A DNA stretch of 64,000 nt. Origin: Rhodococcus sp. SMB37. Its GTDB lineage: Bacteria > Actinomycetota > Actinomycetes > Mycobacteriales > Mycobacteriaceae. The position numbers and the translations under genes are program-made. The notes under the pieces were generated by a model that was not told the origin of the DNA, ran no database searches, and saw nothing but the letters and a program-made list of their open reading frames with translations. Location: NCBI RefSeq assembly GCF_004345605.1, contig NZ_SLVY01000012.1:1-64000 (forward strand), read 5' to 3'. Position 1 is the first letter of the stretch; every line of letters starts with the position of its first letter. This document shows, piece by piece, positions 1 to 8,437 of this stretch.

Positions 1-75
1 GTGTGGACCGCTACTGCCGAGTCCATCCTGGCGAAAGTCGCGCGTGGGCGCGTCGCCCTCGAAAAGATCAGCTAA
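1..75 (+). CDS. 3' end of a gene entering from the left; possible IS630-type transposase tail
   Basis: Frame 1 is open from the first base to a TAA at 73-75 and encodes 24 residues reading WTATAESILAKVARGR then VALEKIS. A C-terminal WT-TA--IL-KV-R pattern is what I remember from IS630-family transposases, but so short a piece cannot be assigned firmly. The next gene begins 90 bases downstream with its own ribosome binding site, so this fragment is not its N-terminus. The spacer after the stop ends in ACACCACTAG, which could be an insertion-sequence end. No start is visible because the gene begins outside the window. Confidence 0.35.
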   Translation: MWTATAESILAKVARGRVALEKIS

Positions 76-164
76 TTCAGAGACACACCACTAGAGTGGG
101 CATCGACGCCGGGAAGGGATCCGATCGCGCTGCCCGGCTCCACCCTCGACTACAGGAGGACACG

Positions 165-1079
165 GTGCCGAGCGTGCCGAGCCGTCTACTGCCCACGGTC
201 ATCAAAGCGATGCGCCGAAACCGCAACTACCTCGACCCGGCCACCGCGCGCAACCATCTGAAGGACGTCTCGCTCCGACCGCGACCCTACGGGCCGCCTG
301 CCCGTTTGCGCCGCGACGTGACAGTGACCATCGACCGGAGCGGGCAGTGGCCGATCTACACGATCGTCCCCGCCGCGAGAGAACCCCACGGCAACACCGT
401 CTACGTCCACGGCGGCGGATGGGTCAACGAAATCGTCTCGCAGCACTGGCATCTCGCGGCGCAGATCGCCTCGGAGGCACAGACGACCGTCACGGTGCCG
501 ATCTACCCACTGGTGCCGTTCGGTACCGCAGGGCAGGTCGTCCCGGCGATCGCCGAACTCGTCCGGGCCAACCACGACAGGTACGGCACCGTATGCCTGG
601 CCGGTGACTCCGCCGGCGGGCAGATCGCGCTCTCGGCCGCAATCGCCCTGCGCGACGAGCACGCGCTGACACTGCCACGCACGGTGCTCATCTCGGCGGC
701 GCTCGACCTGTCTCTGTCCAACCCTGAGATCGACCTCGTCCAACCCACCGATCCGTGGCTCGCCCGCGAGGGCACCCGCGTGTTCATCGACCACTGGCGC
801 CGCGACCTCGCCCTCGACCACCCGTGGGTCAGCCCCCTCGCCGCCGACCTGCACGGCCTCGGACCGCTCACCGTGTTCATCGGCACCCGCGACATCATCT
901 ACCCCGACACGCGCCTGGTCGTCGAGAAGGCGACGACCGCAGGCGTCGACGTCGACTATCACCCCGGCGACGGGCTTCTGCACGTCTACCCGCTCACCCC
1001 CACACCGGAGGGCCGAGCTGCCCGAGGCGTCATCGTCGACCGACTGCGAGCACCACGATCCGTGCGGCCCGGACAATAG
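165..1079 (+). CDS. Alpha/beta hydrolase, HSL (family IV) esterase type
   Basis: This 304-residue protein is a probable carboxylesterase or lipase acting on short or medium acyl esters. The oxyanion-hole motif HGGGW begins at residue 82, the nucleophile elbow GDSAGG places the serine near residue 149, and an Asp near 243 (GTRDII) and His near 273 (LLHVYP) complete the triad expected of the hormone-sensitive-lipase family. I chose the GTG at 165 because AGGAGG ends five to six bases before it; the open frame runs further upstream without a ribosome binding site. There is no signal peptide, so it is probably cytoplasmic. It stands alone, with rph 209 bp downstream. The substrate cannot be told from the sequence. 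Confidence 0.86.
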   Translation: MPSVPSRLLPTVIKAMRRNRNYLDPATARNHLKDVSLRPRPYGPPARLRRDVTVTIDRSGQWPIYTIVPAAREPHGNTVYVHGGGWVNEIVSQHWHLAAQIASEAQTTVTVPIYPLVPFGTAGQVVPAIAELVRANHDRYGTVCLAGDSAGGQIALSAAIALRDEHALTLPRTVLISAALDLSLSNPEIDLVQPTDPWLAREGTRVFIDHWRRDLALDHPWVSPLAADLHGLGPLTVFIGTRDIIYPDTRLVVEKATTAGVDVDYHPGDGLLHVYPLTPTPEGRAARGVIVDRLRAPRSVRPGQ

Positions 1080-1288
1080 GTGCCGGTAATGACGGTAGGT
1101 GTATCGAAATATCGGACGCCCACCGTCGGATCGAGCACCAACTGATGAGGATTGTCCAGATCGGACCGACTGCCTGAGAATTCCCCGTCCCCCTTTCACG
1201 TTATACACGATCGGTGCCGCTCATGAGACCCCGAAAAGTGGTCCATACTCGCCTCTCACATGTCGACACCACAGGTGAGGAGCAGCGA

Positions 1289-3904
1289 ATGGGTTACGTG
1301 CTGGGCTTCGACGAGATCGACCGCACCGATATTGCACAGGTCGGAGGAAAAGGCGCGAACCTCGGCGAATTGGCACGCCTCGCCGGCACACAAGTGCCGG
1401 AAGGGTTCTGCGTGACGACGGATGCCTTTCGTCGGGTCATCGCCGAAACACCCCGGGTACACGCGCTGATCGATCGGCTCGCGGGGCTGGACGACAACGA
1501 CCGCGAGCAGATCAGCACCTCGAGCGCCGAGATCCGCCGCGCGATCGAAGAGTGCACGATTCCCGACGAAGTGACGGCGGCGATCGCCTGCGCACACGCT
1601 GCACTCGGAGAACGCGACGCGTATGCCGTGCGCTCGAGCGCGACCGCCGAGGACCTGCCGAACGCCTCGTTCGCCGGTCAGCAGGACACCTACCTCAACG
1701 TCATCGGAGCGCAGGAGATCCTCGAGCACATCAGCCGGTGCTGGGCATCGTTGTTCACCGAACGCTCCGTCACCTACCGCATTCGGAACGGGTTCGACCA
1801 CCGCACGATCCACATGGCGGTCATCGTGCAGCGCATAGCGTTCCCGCAGGCGTCCGGGATCCTGTTCACCGCAGACCCCGTCACCTCCGATCGCACCGTG
1901 GTCTCCATCGACGCCGGATTCGGATTCGGCGAAGCCCTCGTCTCCGGCCTCGTCAACCCAGACGTCTACACGGTGCGCGACGGCGACGTCACGGACAGGA
2001 CAGTGGCCAGGAAAGAACTCGCCGTCGAGGCCGATCCGGCAGGCGGAACGAAAATCCGCACCCTCGAACCGGAGCAGCAGACCCGGCCGGTGCTGACCGA
2101 TGAGCAGGCAGTGCGCCTCGCACAACTCGGCCGCGACATCGAAACCCACTTCGGACGCCCCCAGGACATCGAATGGTGCCTCGCCGACAACGAATTCCGG
2201 ATCGTCCAGAGCCGGCCCATCACCACACTGTTCCCGATCCCCGAAGCCGCCGACGACACCCACCGCGTGTACGTGTCGGTCGGCCACCAGCAGATGATGA
2301 CCGACGCCATGAAACCGCTCGGGTTGTCCGTATGGCAGATGACGAGCACAGCACCCATGCGCAACGCGGGAGGCCGGCTGTTCGTCGACGTCACCGAACG
2401 GTTGGCCTCACCCGCGGCGAGCGAAGGGCTGGTGGCGGCGCTCGGCAGCTCCGAACCACTCGTCGGCGACGCACTGCGCACCATCGTCGAGCGCGGCTTC
2501 GTTCGGACCCTCCCGGATGCACCCTCCGACGGGATACCGGCTGCCGCTGCCCCACCCGTCCCGATCGAGACAGACGACACGCTCGTCACCGAACTGATCG
2601 CAGACACCGAAGCCTCCACCTCGGCGTTGGTCCGCGGCATCCGCTCCCGAACCGGCCTAGCGCTCCTCGACTTCATCGACGCAGACATCCACAAACTACG
2701 CCGGATCCTGTTCGCACCGAAGAGTTATCAGGCGATCATGGCTTCGTTGGATGGCGCAACCTGGCTCCGCGACAACCTCGACGAGTGGTTGGGGGAGAAG
2801 AACGCCATCGACGCCCTCACCCAATCCGTTCCCCACAACATCACCTCCGAAATGGGTCTCGAGCTGCTCGACGTCGCCGACGTGATCAGGCCGCATCCCG
2901 AGGTCGTCGCATTCCTCCGCCGTGTCGAGGACACCGGAATCGACGATGCGCACTTCCTCGATGCACTCGTCACGGTCCCCGGCGGACAAGAAGCCCGCGA
3001 CGCCATCGACTCGTACCTCGACAAGTACGGAATGCGCTGCGTCGGGGAAATCGATATCACCAGGCCACGATGGCGCGAAAACCCCACCGCGCTCGTCCCG
3101 ACCCTCCTCGGCAACATCACGAACTTCGAACCGGGCGCTGCCCGCCGACGTTTCGACGACGGACTGCGCGCGGCGCAGCAGAAGGAGCACGAGGTACTCG
3201 AGCGGCTCCACGCTCTGCCGGACGGGGCCCGCAAGGCGGGCGAGACCAAAGCGATGATCGACCGCGTCCGCACCTTCGCGGGCTATCGCGAATATCCGAA
3301 GTACGGAATGGTCTCTCGCTACTTCGTCTACAAACAGGCGCTACTCGGCGAAGCCGAACGCCTCGTCCAGGCCGGGGTGCTTCGACGAGCAGACGACATC
3401 TTCTATCTGCGCTTCGACGAACTCCGTGAGGTCGTGCGCACACAACACGCCTCCGCCGAACTCCTCCGTGAACGGGAAGAGGAGTTCCGTGCGTTCCGAA
3501 CGCTCACACCGCCGCGCGTGCTCACCTCGGACGGTGAGATCGTCACCGGTGTGTACCGCCGCGAGGATCTTCCCACCGGTGCGTTACCCGGCCTGGCGGT
3601 GTCCACAGGGGTCGTCGAAGGACGCGCCCGCGTGGTCTCCGATATCGGGCAGGCCGACCTCGAAGCGGGCGACATCCTGGTGACCGCCTACACCGACCCG
3701 AGCTGGACGCCGCTGTTCGTCACGATCGCGGGTCTGGTCACCGAGGTGGGCGGACTGATGACACACGGTGCGGTGATCGCGAGGGAGTACGGACTGCCCG
3801 CCGTCGTCGCGGTGCCGGACGCCACCGCCTCGATACGCGACGGGCAGCGGATCCGCGTCAACGGAACGGACGGGTACGTCGAGATCCTCTCCGATCCGAT
3901 GTGA
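1289..3904 (+). CDS. rph: Rifampin phosphotransferase
   Basis: This 871-residue PEP-synthase-like protein matches rifamycin phosphotransferases (about 867 residues), which use ATP to phosphorylate the ansa-bridge hydroxyl of rifampin. The N-terminal ATP-grasp region starts with GGKGANLGEL and contains AVRSSATAEDLP and, later, DIEWCL and QSRPITTL. The central rifampin-binding region begins at VYVSVGHQQMMTDAMKP, which I recognise from this family. The C-terminal swivelling His domain carries LMTHGAVIAREYG, placing the phosphorylated His at about residue 826. The ATG at 1289 follows GTGAGGAG and gives the MGYVLGFDEI start; an earlier in-frame start would add 25 unsupported residues. PEP synthase is the main alternative, but the length and middle domain favour rph. 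No 19-bp rifamycin-associated element was found upstream. Confidence 0.93.
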   Translation: MGYVLGFDEIDRTDIAQVGGKGANLGELARLAGTQVPEGFCVTTDAFRRVIAETPRVHALIDRLAGLDDNDREQISTSSAEIRRAIEECTIPDEVTAAIACAHAALGERDAYAVRSSATAEDLPNASFAGQQDTYLNVIGAQEILEHISRCWASLFTERSVTYRIRNGFDHRTIHMAVIVQRIAFPQASGILFTADPVTSDRTVVSIDAGFGFGEALVSGLVNPDVYTVRDGDVTDRTVARKELAVEADPAGGTKIRTLEPEQQTRPVLTDEQAVRLAQLGRDIETHFGRPQDIEWCLADNEFRIVQSRPITTLFPIPEAADDTHRVYVSVGHQQMMTDAMKPLGLSVWQMTSTAPMRNAGGRLFVDVTERLASPAASEGLVAALGSSEPLVGDALRTIVERGFVRTLPDAPSDGIPAAAAPPVPIETDDTLVTELIADTEASTSALVRGIRSRTGLALLDFIDADIHKLRRILFAPKSYQAIMASLDGATWLRDNLDEWLGEKNAIDALTQSVPHNITSEMGLELLDVADVIRPHPEVVAFLRRVEDTGIDDAHFLDALVTVPGGQEARDAIDSYLDKYGMRCVGEIDITRPRWRENPTALVPTLLGNITNFEPGAARRRFDDGLRAAQQKEHEVLERLHALPDGARKAGETKAMIDRVRTFAGYREYPKYGMVSRYFVYKQALLGEAERLVQAGVLRRADDIFYLRFDELREVVRTQHASAELLREREEEFRAFRTLTPPRVLTSDGEIVTGVYRREDLPTGALPGLAVSTGVVEGRARVVSDIGQADLEAGDILVTAYTDPSWTPLFVTIAGLVTEVGGLMTHGAVIAREYGLPAVVAVPDATASIRDGQRIRVNGTDGYVEILSDPM

Positions 3905-3920
3905 CCAGCGCGTTGATGTG

Positions 3921-3972
3921 CTTGTCCGACAAGGAACTTCACGGTCTTGCGCCCACAGATCTCCGGTGTGGG
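3921..3972. terminator. Weak hairpins between convergent rph and HxlR gene
   Basis: Two short dyads lie in the 100-bp convergent gap: CTTGT-CCG-ACAAG (3921-3933) and CCCACA/TGTGGG (3952-3957 with 3967-3972). Neither is followed by a T tract. They could end transcription from both sides, but the assignment is weak. Confidence 0.25.
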
Positions 3973-4004
3973 TCGCGAACTGCCGTCGCCCGAGGTGTGA
4001 ACGC

Positions 4005-4379
4005 TCAGCGGCTGCGATCATGTTCGATCTGCGCCGCGATGATCTCGGGCACGCTGTCTTCCACGAGGTGCAGGAGGGTGAGCAGCGGGGTGACGATCCG
4101 GCGTCCCAGATCGGTGAGCGAGTACTCGACGTGCGGGGGGATGGTCGTGAGGACCTCTCGATGTACCAGGCCGTCGCGTTCGAGGGTCTGCAGGGTCTGC
4201 GAGAGCATCCGTTCGCTGATGCCGTCCACATGGCGGCGCAGTTCGGAGAAGCGGTGGGTCTCCTCGGACAGGGCTGCGAGTACCAGGGCACCCCAGCGTC
4301 CGGTGATGTTCTGAAGCACGGGCCGGGACGCGCAGTTGCGCGCGAAGACATTGGCTTCGGGGAGGTCGGCGGTGCTCAT
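4005..4379 (-). CDS. HxlR-family winged-helix regulator
   Basis: The 124-residue product has the compact HxlR layout: an N-terminal Cys (NCASRPVL), a winged helix with WGALVLAALSEETHRFSELRR followed by the recognition region ISERMLSQTLQTLERDGLV, and the wing VEYSLTDLGRRI. HxlR proteins are dimeric repressors or activators that often sense redox or electrophile stress. The gene is divergent from the quinone oxidoreductase at 4521, 141 bp apart, the same arrangement as qorR/qor2 in Corynebacterium, so it most likely represses that gene and itself. A TAGAAT -10-like hexamer lies eight bases before the ATG on the minus strand, suggesting a very short or absent leader. An overlapping open frame continues past its stop but is a shadow. 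Confidence 0.9.
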   Translation of the reverse strand: MSTADLPEANVFARNCASRPVLQNITGRWGALVLAALSEETHRFSELRRHVDGISERMLSQTLQTLERDGLVHREVLTTIPPHVEYSLTDLGRRIVTPLLTLLHLVEDSVPEIIAAQIEHDRSR

Positions 4380-4520
4380 GGCGGTCCATTCTATCTCGCG
4401 AACCGGCGAGAAGCGCTAGGGAAAAAATTGCGCTATTGAAAAGTAAGCGTATAAATGGTGGGGAAGTCGAAGCTCGAGAGTTTGCGCGCCTCGGCGAGCG
4501 GACCCAACAGGAGGAGACAC
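4380..4520. promoter_or_regulatory. Divergent promoter region between HxlR regulator and quinone oxidoreductase
   Basis: This 141-bp gap contains an unusually AT-rich block at 4421-4455 (GAAAAAATTGCG, then TATTGAAAAGTAAGCGTATA). It includes an imperfect dyad CGCTATT/AAGTAAGCG, a plausible HxlR-type operator lying over the rightward promoter. This is inference from position and composition. Confidence 0.4.
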
Positions 4521-5369
4521 ATGACCATCGCCGTCACCGGAGCAGCCGGACACCTCGGTCGTCTGGCCATCGCCGCACTGCAGGAACGCGGCGTCCCCGC
4601 CGACAACATCGTCGCGATCGTCCGTGACACCGCCAAGGCAACCGATCTCGCCGCCGCCGGCGTCCAGATCCGCGCCGCCGACTACGCCGATCCCGTTGCA
4701 CTCCGCGAGGCTCTTGCCGGCGTCGACAAGCTGCTCCTCATCTCCGGTAGCGAGGTCGGCCAGCGACTGCCGCAACACACCAACCTCATCGAAGCAGCCA
4801 AGGCAGCCGGAGTCCGATCCATCGCCTACACCTCGATCCTCGCCGCCGACACCAGCCCTCTGGCGCTCGCCGCCGAGCACAAGGCCACCGAAGAACTGCT
4901 CGCCGAGTCCGGAATCGCCCACACGCTGCTGCGCAACGGCTGGTACTGGGAGAATTACGAGTCGGCCGTCGACACGGCCAAGGCCACCGGCGCACTGTTC
5001 GGAGCGGCCGGCACCGGGCGCGTCGCCGGAGCCGCACGCAAGGACTTCGCCGACGCAGCCGCCGCAGTCCTGACCACCGACGGCCACGACGGCGCCACCT
5101 ACGAACTCGGCGGCGACCAGCACCTCACCTACGCCGACATCGCCGACGTCCTCTCCCGCATCCTCGGAACCGACGTCACCTACAAAAACCTACCGCAGGC
5201 GGAATACGCCACCATACTCGAAGGCGCCGGAGTGCCGGCGCCGTTCGCGCGGATACTCGCCGACTCCGATGCAGGAATCGCCGCAGGCGCACTCGACACC
5301 GATCGCGACGATCTGCGCCGACTGACCGGCCGCCCCTCCACCCCGCCGGCCGACGTCCTCGGTGCCTGA
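4521..5369 (+). CDS. NmrA-type NAD(P)H:quinone oxidoreductase (QorB/Qor2-like)
   Basis: This 282-residue atypical short-chain dehydrogenase has an N-terminal Rossmann fold with the dinucleotide motif GAAGHLG at residues 7-13 and the NmrA-type core LLLISGSEVGQR, SIAYTSIL and LLRNGWYWENY. Family members reduce quinones with NADPH and are typically induced by quinone or disulfide stress. The ATG at 4521 is preceded by AGGAGG with a short spacer; the longer open frame upstream has no better start. It is divergent from an HxlR regulator, the usual partner of this enzyme. The quinone substrate is inferred from the family, since NmrA proteins can also be non-enzymatic redox sensors. Confidence 0.9.
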   Translation: MTIAVTGAAGHLGRLAIAALQERGVPADNIVAIVRDTAKATDLAAAGVQIRAADYADPVALREALAGVDKLLLISGSEVGQRLPQHTNLIEAAKAAGVRSIAYTSILAADTSPLALAAEHKATEELLAESGIAHTLLRNGWYWENYESAVDTAKATGALFGAAGTGRVAGAARKDFADAAAAVLTTDGHDGATYELGGDQHLTYADIADVLSRILGTDVTYKNLPQAEYATILEGAGVPAPFARILADSDAGIAAGALDTDRDDLRRLTGRPSTPPADVLGA

Positions 5370-5410
5370 CACTCAGCGCACCTGGAAGAGCACACCTGAA
5401 TACTGAGTCG

Positions 5411-5863
5411 ATGTCCACACCCCGGAGACGCGTCGCCGCCTATGTGATCCGCCACCGCACAGCACCCGAGCTGCTCGTGTTCGACCACGTCGGAACTCCC
5501 GACGCGGGCACTCAGATCCCCGCCGGAGGCATCCGAGCCTGCGAAGACCCGCACACGGCCGTGCTCCGTGAAGTCACCGAAGAAACCGGCCTCGACCGCT
5601 GCACGGTGATCGGTGCGGTCGGTATCGATCACCGACCGCACCCGATCACCGGGCAACTCCGCCACACCCACGTCCTTCACCTCCGTGCCTCCGACGACAG
5701 CCACGACTCCTGGATCCACACCGTCCGCGGCACCGACACCGACGCGGGACTACAGTTCGCGTGCCGTTTCGTGTCGCTACCACTACCGGGCCCGCTCGCC
5801 GACGAGCAGGATCTGTTCCTCGGCCACCTCGATCCCGACTGGACGACCCTGACCCGCCGATAA
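5411..5863 (+). CDS. Nudix hydrolase
   Basis: The 150-residue protein carries a complete Nudix box at residues 39-61: G, five residues, E, seven residues, then REVTEETGL. This box binds Mg2+ and catalyses hydrolysis of a nucleoside diphosphate linked to another group. The rest of the fold (AAYVIR near the N-terminus, beta strands around VLHLRA) is ordinary. No substrate-specific motif is apparent, so it could act on sugar nucleotides, oxidised nucleotides or dinucleotides. It lies 41 bp after the quinone oxidoreductase in the same direction and could share its transcript, which would fit an oxidative-damage role, but this is inference. pepN follows after 72 bp. Confidence 0.9.
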   Translation: MSTPRRRVAAYVIRHRTAPELLVFDHVGTPDAGTQIPAGGIRACEDPHTAVLREVTEETGLDRCTVIGAVGIDHRPHPITGQLRHTHVLHLRASDDSHDSWIHTVRGTDTDAGLQFACRFVSLPLPGPLADEQDLFLGHLDPDWTTLTRR

Positions 5864-5935
5864 CTGGACCCGCCGACACACGCACACCGACCGGAGCCGA
5901 CCAGAAACCGGCGCGGGGATGGCAGGATCGAATCC

Positions 5936-8431
5936 GTGAGTTCCGCCAACCTGTCCCGAGCCGAAACCTCCGCGCGCGCCCGCGCTCTCGACGTGCACTC
6001 GTACCACGTCGAGCTCGACCTGCGCGGCGCCGTCGACCCGGATCGCACCGGCTTCCCCACGGTGACCACCATCGAGTTCACCGCGTCCACGCCGGAGACC
6101 TGGCTCGATTTCCTCGGCGACTCGGTCGAATCCGTGACTGTCAACGGTGACCTGATCCCCGTCGTCTACGACGGTGCACGGATCACCGTCAGTGGCCTCC
6201 GCGAGATCAACGTCGTCACCATCGTCGCCACCGGCCGCTACAGCAGATCAGGGGAGGGCCTGCACCGCTTCCTCGACCCCGTCGACGGCGAAACCTACCT
6301 CTACACCCAATACGAACCGGCCGACGCGCGCCGCGTGTTCGCGTGCTTCGAACAACCCGACCTCAAGGGCGCGCACACCTTCGTCGTCACCGCACCCGCA
6401 CACTGGCAGGTCATCTCGAACCAAGTCGTCGACCACCGCCAGCGGGGCGGCGACAACCAGACCGTGACCTTCGCCCCGACCCTGCCGATCTCCACCTACA
6501 TCACCGCCATCGTCGCCGGGCCCTACCATCGCGTCGACTCGTCATGGAGCAGGGGAGAGCTCACGGTGCCGCTGCGGTTGCTGTGCCGCGCCTCGCTCGC
6601 CGAACACCTCGACGCCGACGAGATCCTCCAGGTCACCAGCGAGGGCCTCGACTTCTACGCCGAACACTTCGACTACCCGTACCCGTTCGGCAAATACGAC
6701 CAGGTGTTCGTCCCGGAATACAACCTCGGAGCCATGGAGAACCCCGGCTGTGTCACCTTCACCGAGGCCTACGTCTTTCGCGGCGCCGCCACCGAAGCCC
6801 AGTACCAGGCCCGTGCCAACACGATCCTGCACGAGATGGCACACATGTGGTTCGGCGACCTCGTCACCATGAAGTGGTGGGACGACCTGTGGCTCAAAGA
6901 ATCCTTTGCCGACTACATGGGTTCTCTTGTGAGCGCCGAAGCCACGAAATACACCGATGCCTGGGTTGCCTTCGCCAACCGCCGCAAAGCCTGGGCGTAC
7001 CTGCAGGACCAACTCCCCACCACCCACCCGATCGTCGCCGACATCGTCGACCTCGAAGCCGCCAAACTGAACTTCGACGGCATCACCTATGCCAAAGGTG
7101 CCAGCGTCCTCAAGCAACTCGTCGCGTACGTCGGCCGTGACGCGTTCTTCGAGGGCGCCCGCCGCTACTTCCGCGCGCACGCCTACGGCAACACCACGCT
7201 CGACGACCTGCTCAGCGAACTGTCCACTACCTCCGGCCGCGACCTCACCGAATGGGCGCGCGCGTGGCTGCAGACCACCGGTGTCTCCACATTGACCCTC
7301 GAACCCGCCGGTGACGGCCGGTACGACATCGTGCAGACCGAACCGCGACCCCACCGGCTCGCCGTCGGCTGCTACGACCACGACCCCGCCGGCGACCTCA
7401 TCCGCGCTCACCGCGTCGAGATCGACATCGACGATGCCCGCACCGGCATCGACCTACCCGACGCACCCCTGATCCTGCTCAACGACGACGACCTCACCTA
7501 CGCCAAGATCCGCCTCGACGAACGCTCCCTGAACACCGTCGAATCCTCACTCGACCGCGTCCGCGACCCCCTCGCACGCGGCCTGATCTGGTCGGCACTG
7601 TGGAACGCCACCCGCGACGGCGACCTCACCGCCACCCGCTACATCGCCATGACGAGGCGCTTCTCGACCGACGAACCGAACCTATCGCTGCTCACCGCGG
7701 TCCTCGCGAACGCGCCCGCCGCCATCGAGCACTACCTTCCTGCCGCCGCCCGCCCCGACGCGCGCGCGGCGTGGCTCGACGCAGTGTGGCACGGACTCGG
7801 CAGCGCCCAACCCGGCAGCGGTGCCCAACTCGCGTTCGCCCGCGCAGTCGGCGCTGCCGCCGCCATGGACGCTCACCGCGCCGCCGACCTCCGAGCGATA
7901 CTCGACGGAGCCACACCCGCACCGTCCGGACTCGCACTCGACGCAGATCTGCGATGGGCCTGGTGGACGGCACTGACCGCCACCGGGTACGCCGACAAAC
8001 CTGACCTCGACGACGAACTGCGTCGCGACGACACCGCCACCGGCCGCACCGCCCACCTGCGGGCGATGACGGCTCGCCCTCGGGCAGAGGTCAAAGCCCA
8101 CGCGTGGGCGGCGATCTGCGCCGACCACGCACTGACCAACGACCACCTCGACGCGACCATCGGTGGCTTCCGTGCCGGTGCGCGCCGCGACCTCACCGGC
8201 CCCTACGACAGCGACTACTTCGCGATCCTGCGAGACACCTGGTCCGAACGCAGCATCGAGATCGCCCGCCGCATCGTCCTCGGACTGTTCCCCGCCACGG
8301 ACACCCTCGACCAGGTCGACGCGTGGCTCGCAGCGAACGCCGACGCCCCCGGCGCACTGCGCCGCCTCGTCGTCGAACAACGCGACCACCTCGCCCGCGA
8401 CCTGCGCGTCCAACACGCCAACAAGGCCTGA
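5936..8431 (+). CDS. pepN: Aminopeptidase N, M1 family
   Basis: This 831-residue zinc metallopeptidase removes N-terminal residues from peptides in the cytoplasm. The GAMEN exopeptidase motif is at residues 265-269, and the zinc-binding HEMAH is at 299-303 with the third ligand E322 in LWLKESF. A conserved proton-donor Tyr lies in DGITYAKGASVL. The C-terminal half is the helical ERAP1-like domain usual for actinobacterial PepN. The GTG at 5936 has no clear Shine-Dalgarno; CAGGAT lies seven bases upstream and may be a leaderless-type -10. The gene downstream, a tyrosine recombinase, starts only six bases after the stop. Confidence 0.97.
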   Translation: MSSANLSRAETSARARALDVHSYHVELDLRGAVDPDRTGFPTVTTIEFTASTPETWLDFLGDSVESVTVNGDLIPVVYDGARITVSGLREINVVTIVATGRYSRSGEGLHRFLDPVDGETYLYTQYEPADARRVFACFEQPDLKGAHTFVVTAPAHWQVISNQVVDHRQRGGDNQTVTFAPTLPISTYITAIVAGPYHRVDSSWSRGELTVPLRLLCRASLAEHLDADEILQVTSEGLDFYAEHFDYPYPFGKYDQVFVPEYNLGAMENPGCVTFTEAYVFRGAATEAQYQARANTILHEMAHMWFGDLVTMKWWDDLWLKESFADYMGSLVSAEATKYTDAWVAFANRRKAWAYLQDQLPTTHPIVADIVDLEAAKLNFDGITYAKGASVLKQLVAYVGRDAFFEGARRYFRAHAYGNTTLDDLLSELSTTSGRDLTEWARAWLQTTGVSTLTLEPAGDGRYDIVQTEPRPHRLAVGCYDHDPAGDLIRAHRVEIDIDDARTGIDLPDAPLILLNDDDLTYAKIRLDERSLNTVESSLDRVRDPLARGLIWSALWNATRDGDLTATRYIAMTRRFSTDEPNLSLLTAVLANAPAAIEHYLPAAARPDARAAWLDAVWHGLGSAQPGSGAQLAFARAVGAAAAMDAHRAADLRAILDGATPAPSGLALDADLRWAWWTALTATGYADKPDLDDELRRDDTATGRTAHLRAMTARPRAEVKAHAWAAICADHALTNDHLDATIGGFRAGARRDLTGPYDSDYFAILRDTWSERSIEIARRIVLGLFPATDTLDQVDAWLAANADAPGALRRLVVEQRDHLARDLRVQHANKA

Positions 8432-8437
8432 CCGACC

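Noticed and set aside
186-1208. Long minus-strand reading frame over the esterase gene
   Set aside because: It is antisense to a gene with clear catalytic motifs, has biased composition and no family signature; such long shadows are common in high-GC DNA.
1080-1288. Rifamycin-associated element upstream of rph
   Set aside because: I looked for the 19-bp GGGGCTTGCGGCAAGGCCC-like palindrome and did not find a convincing match.
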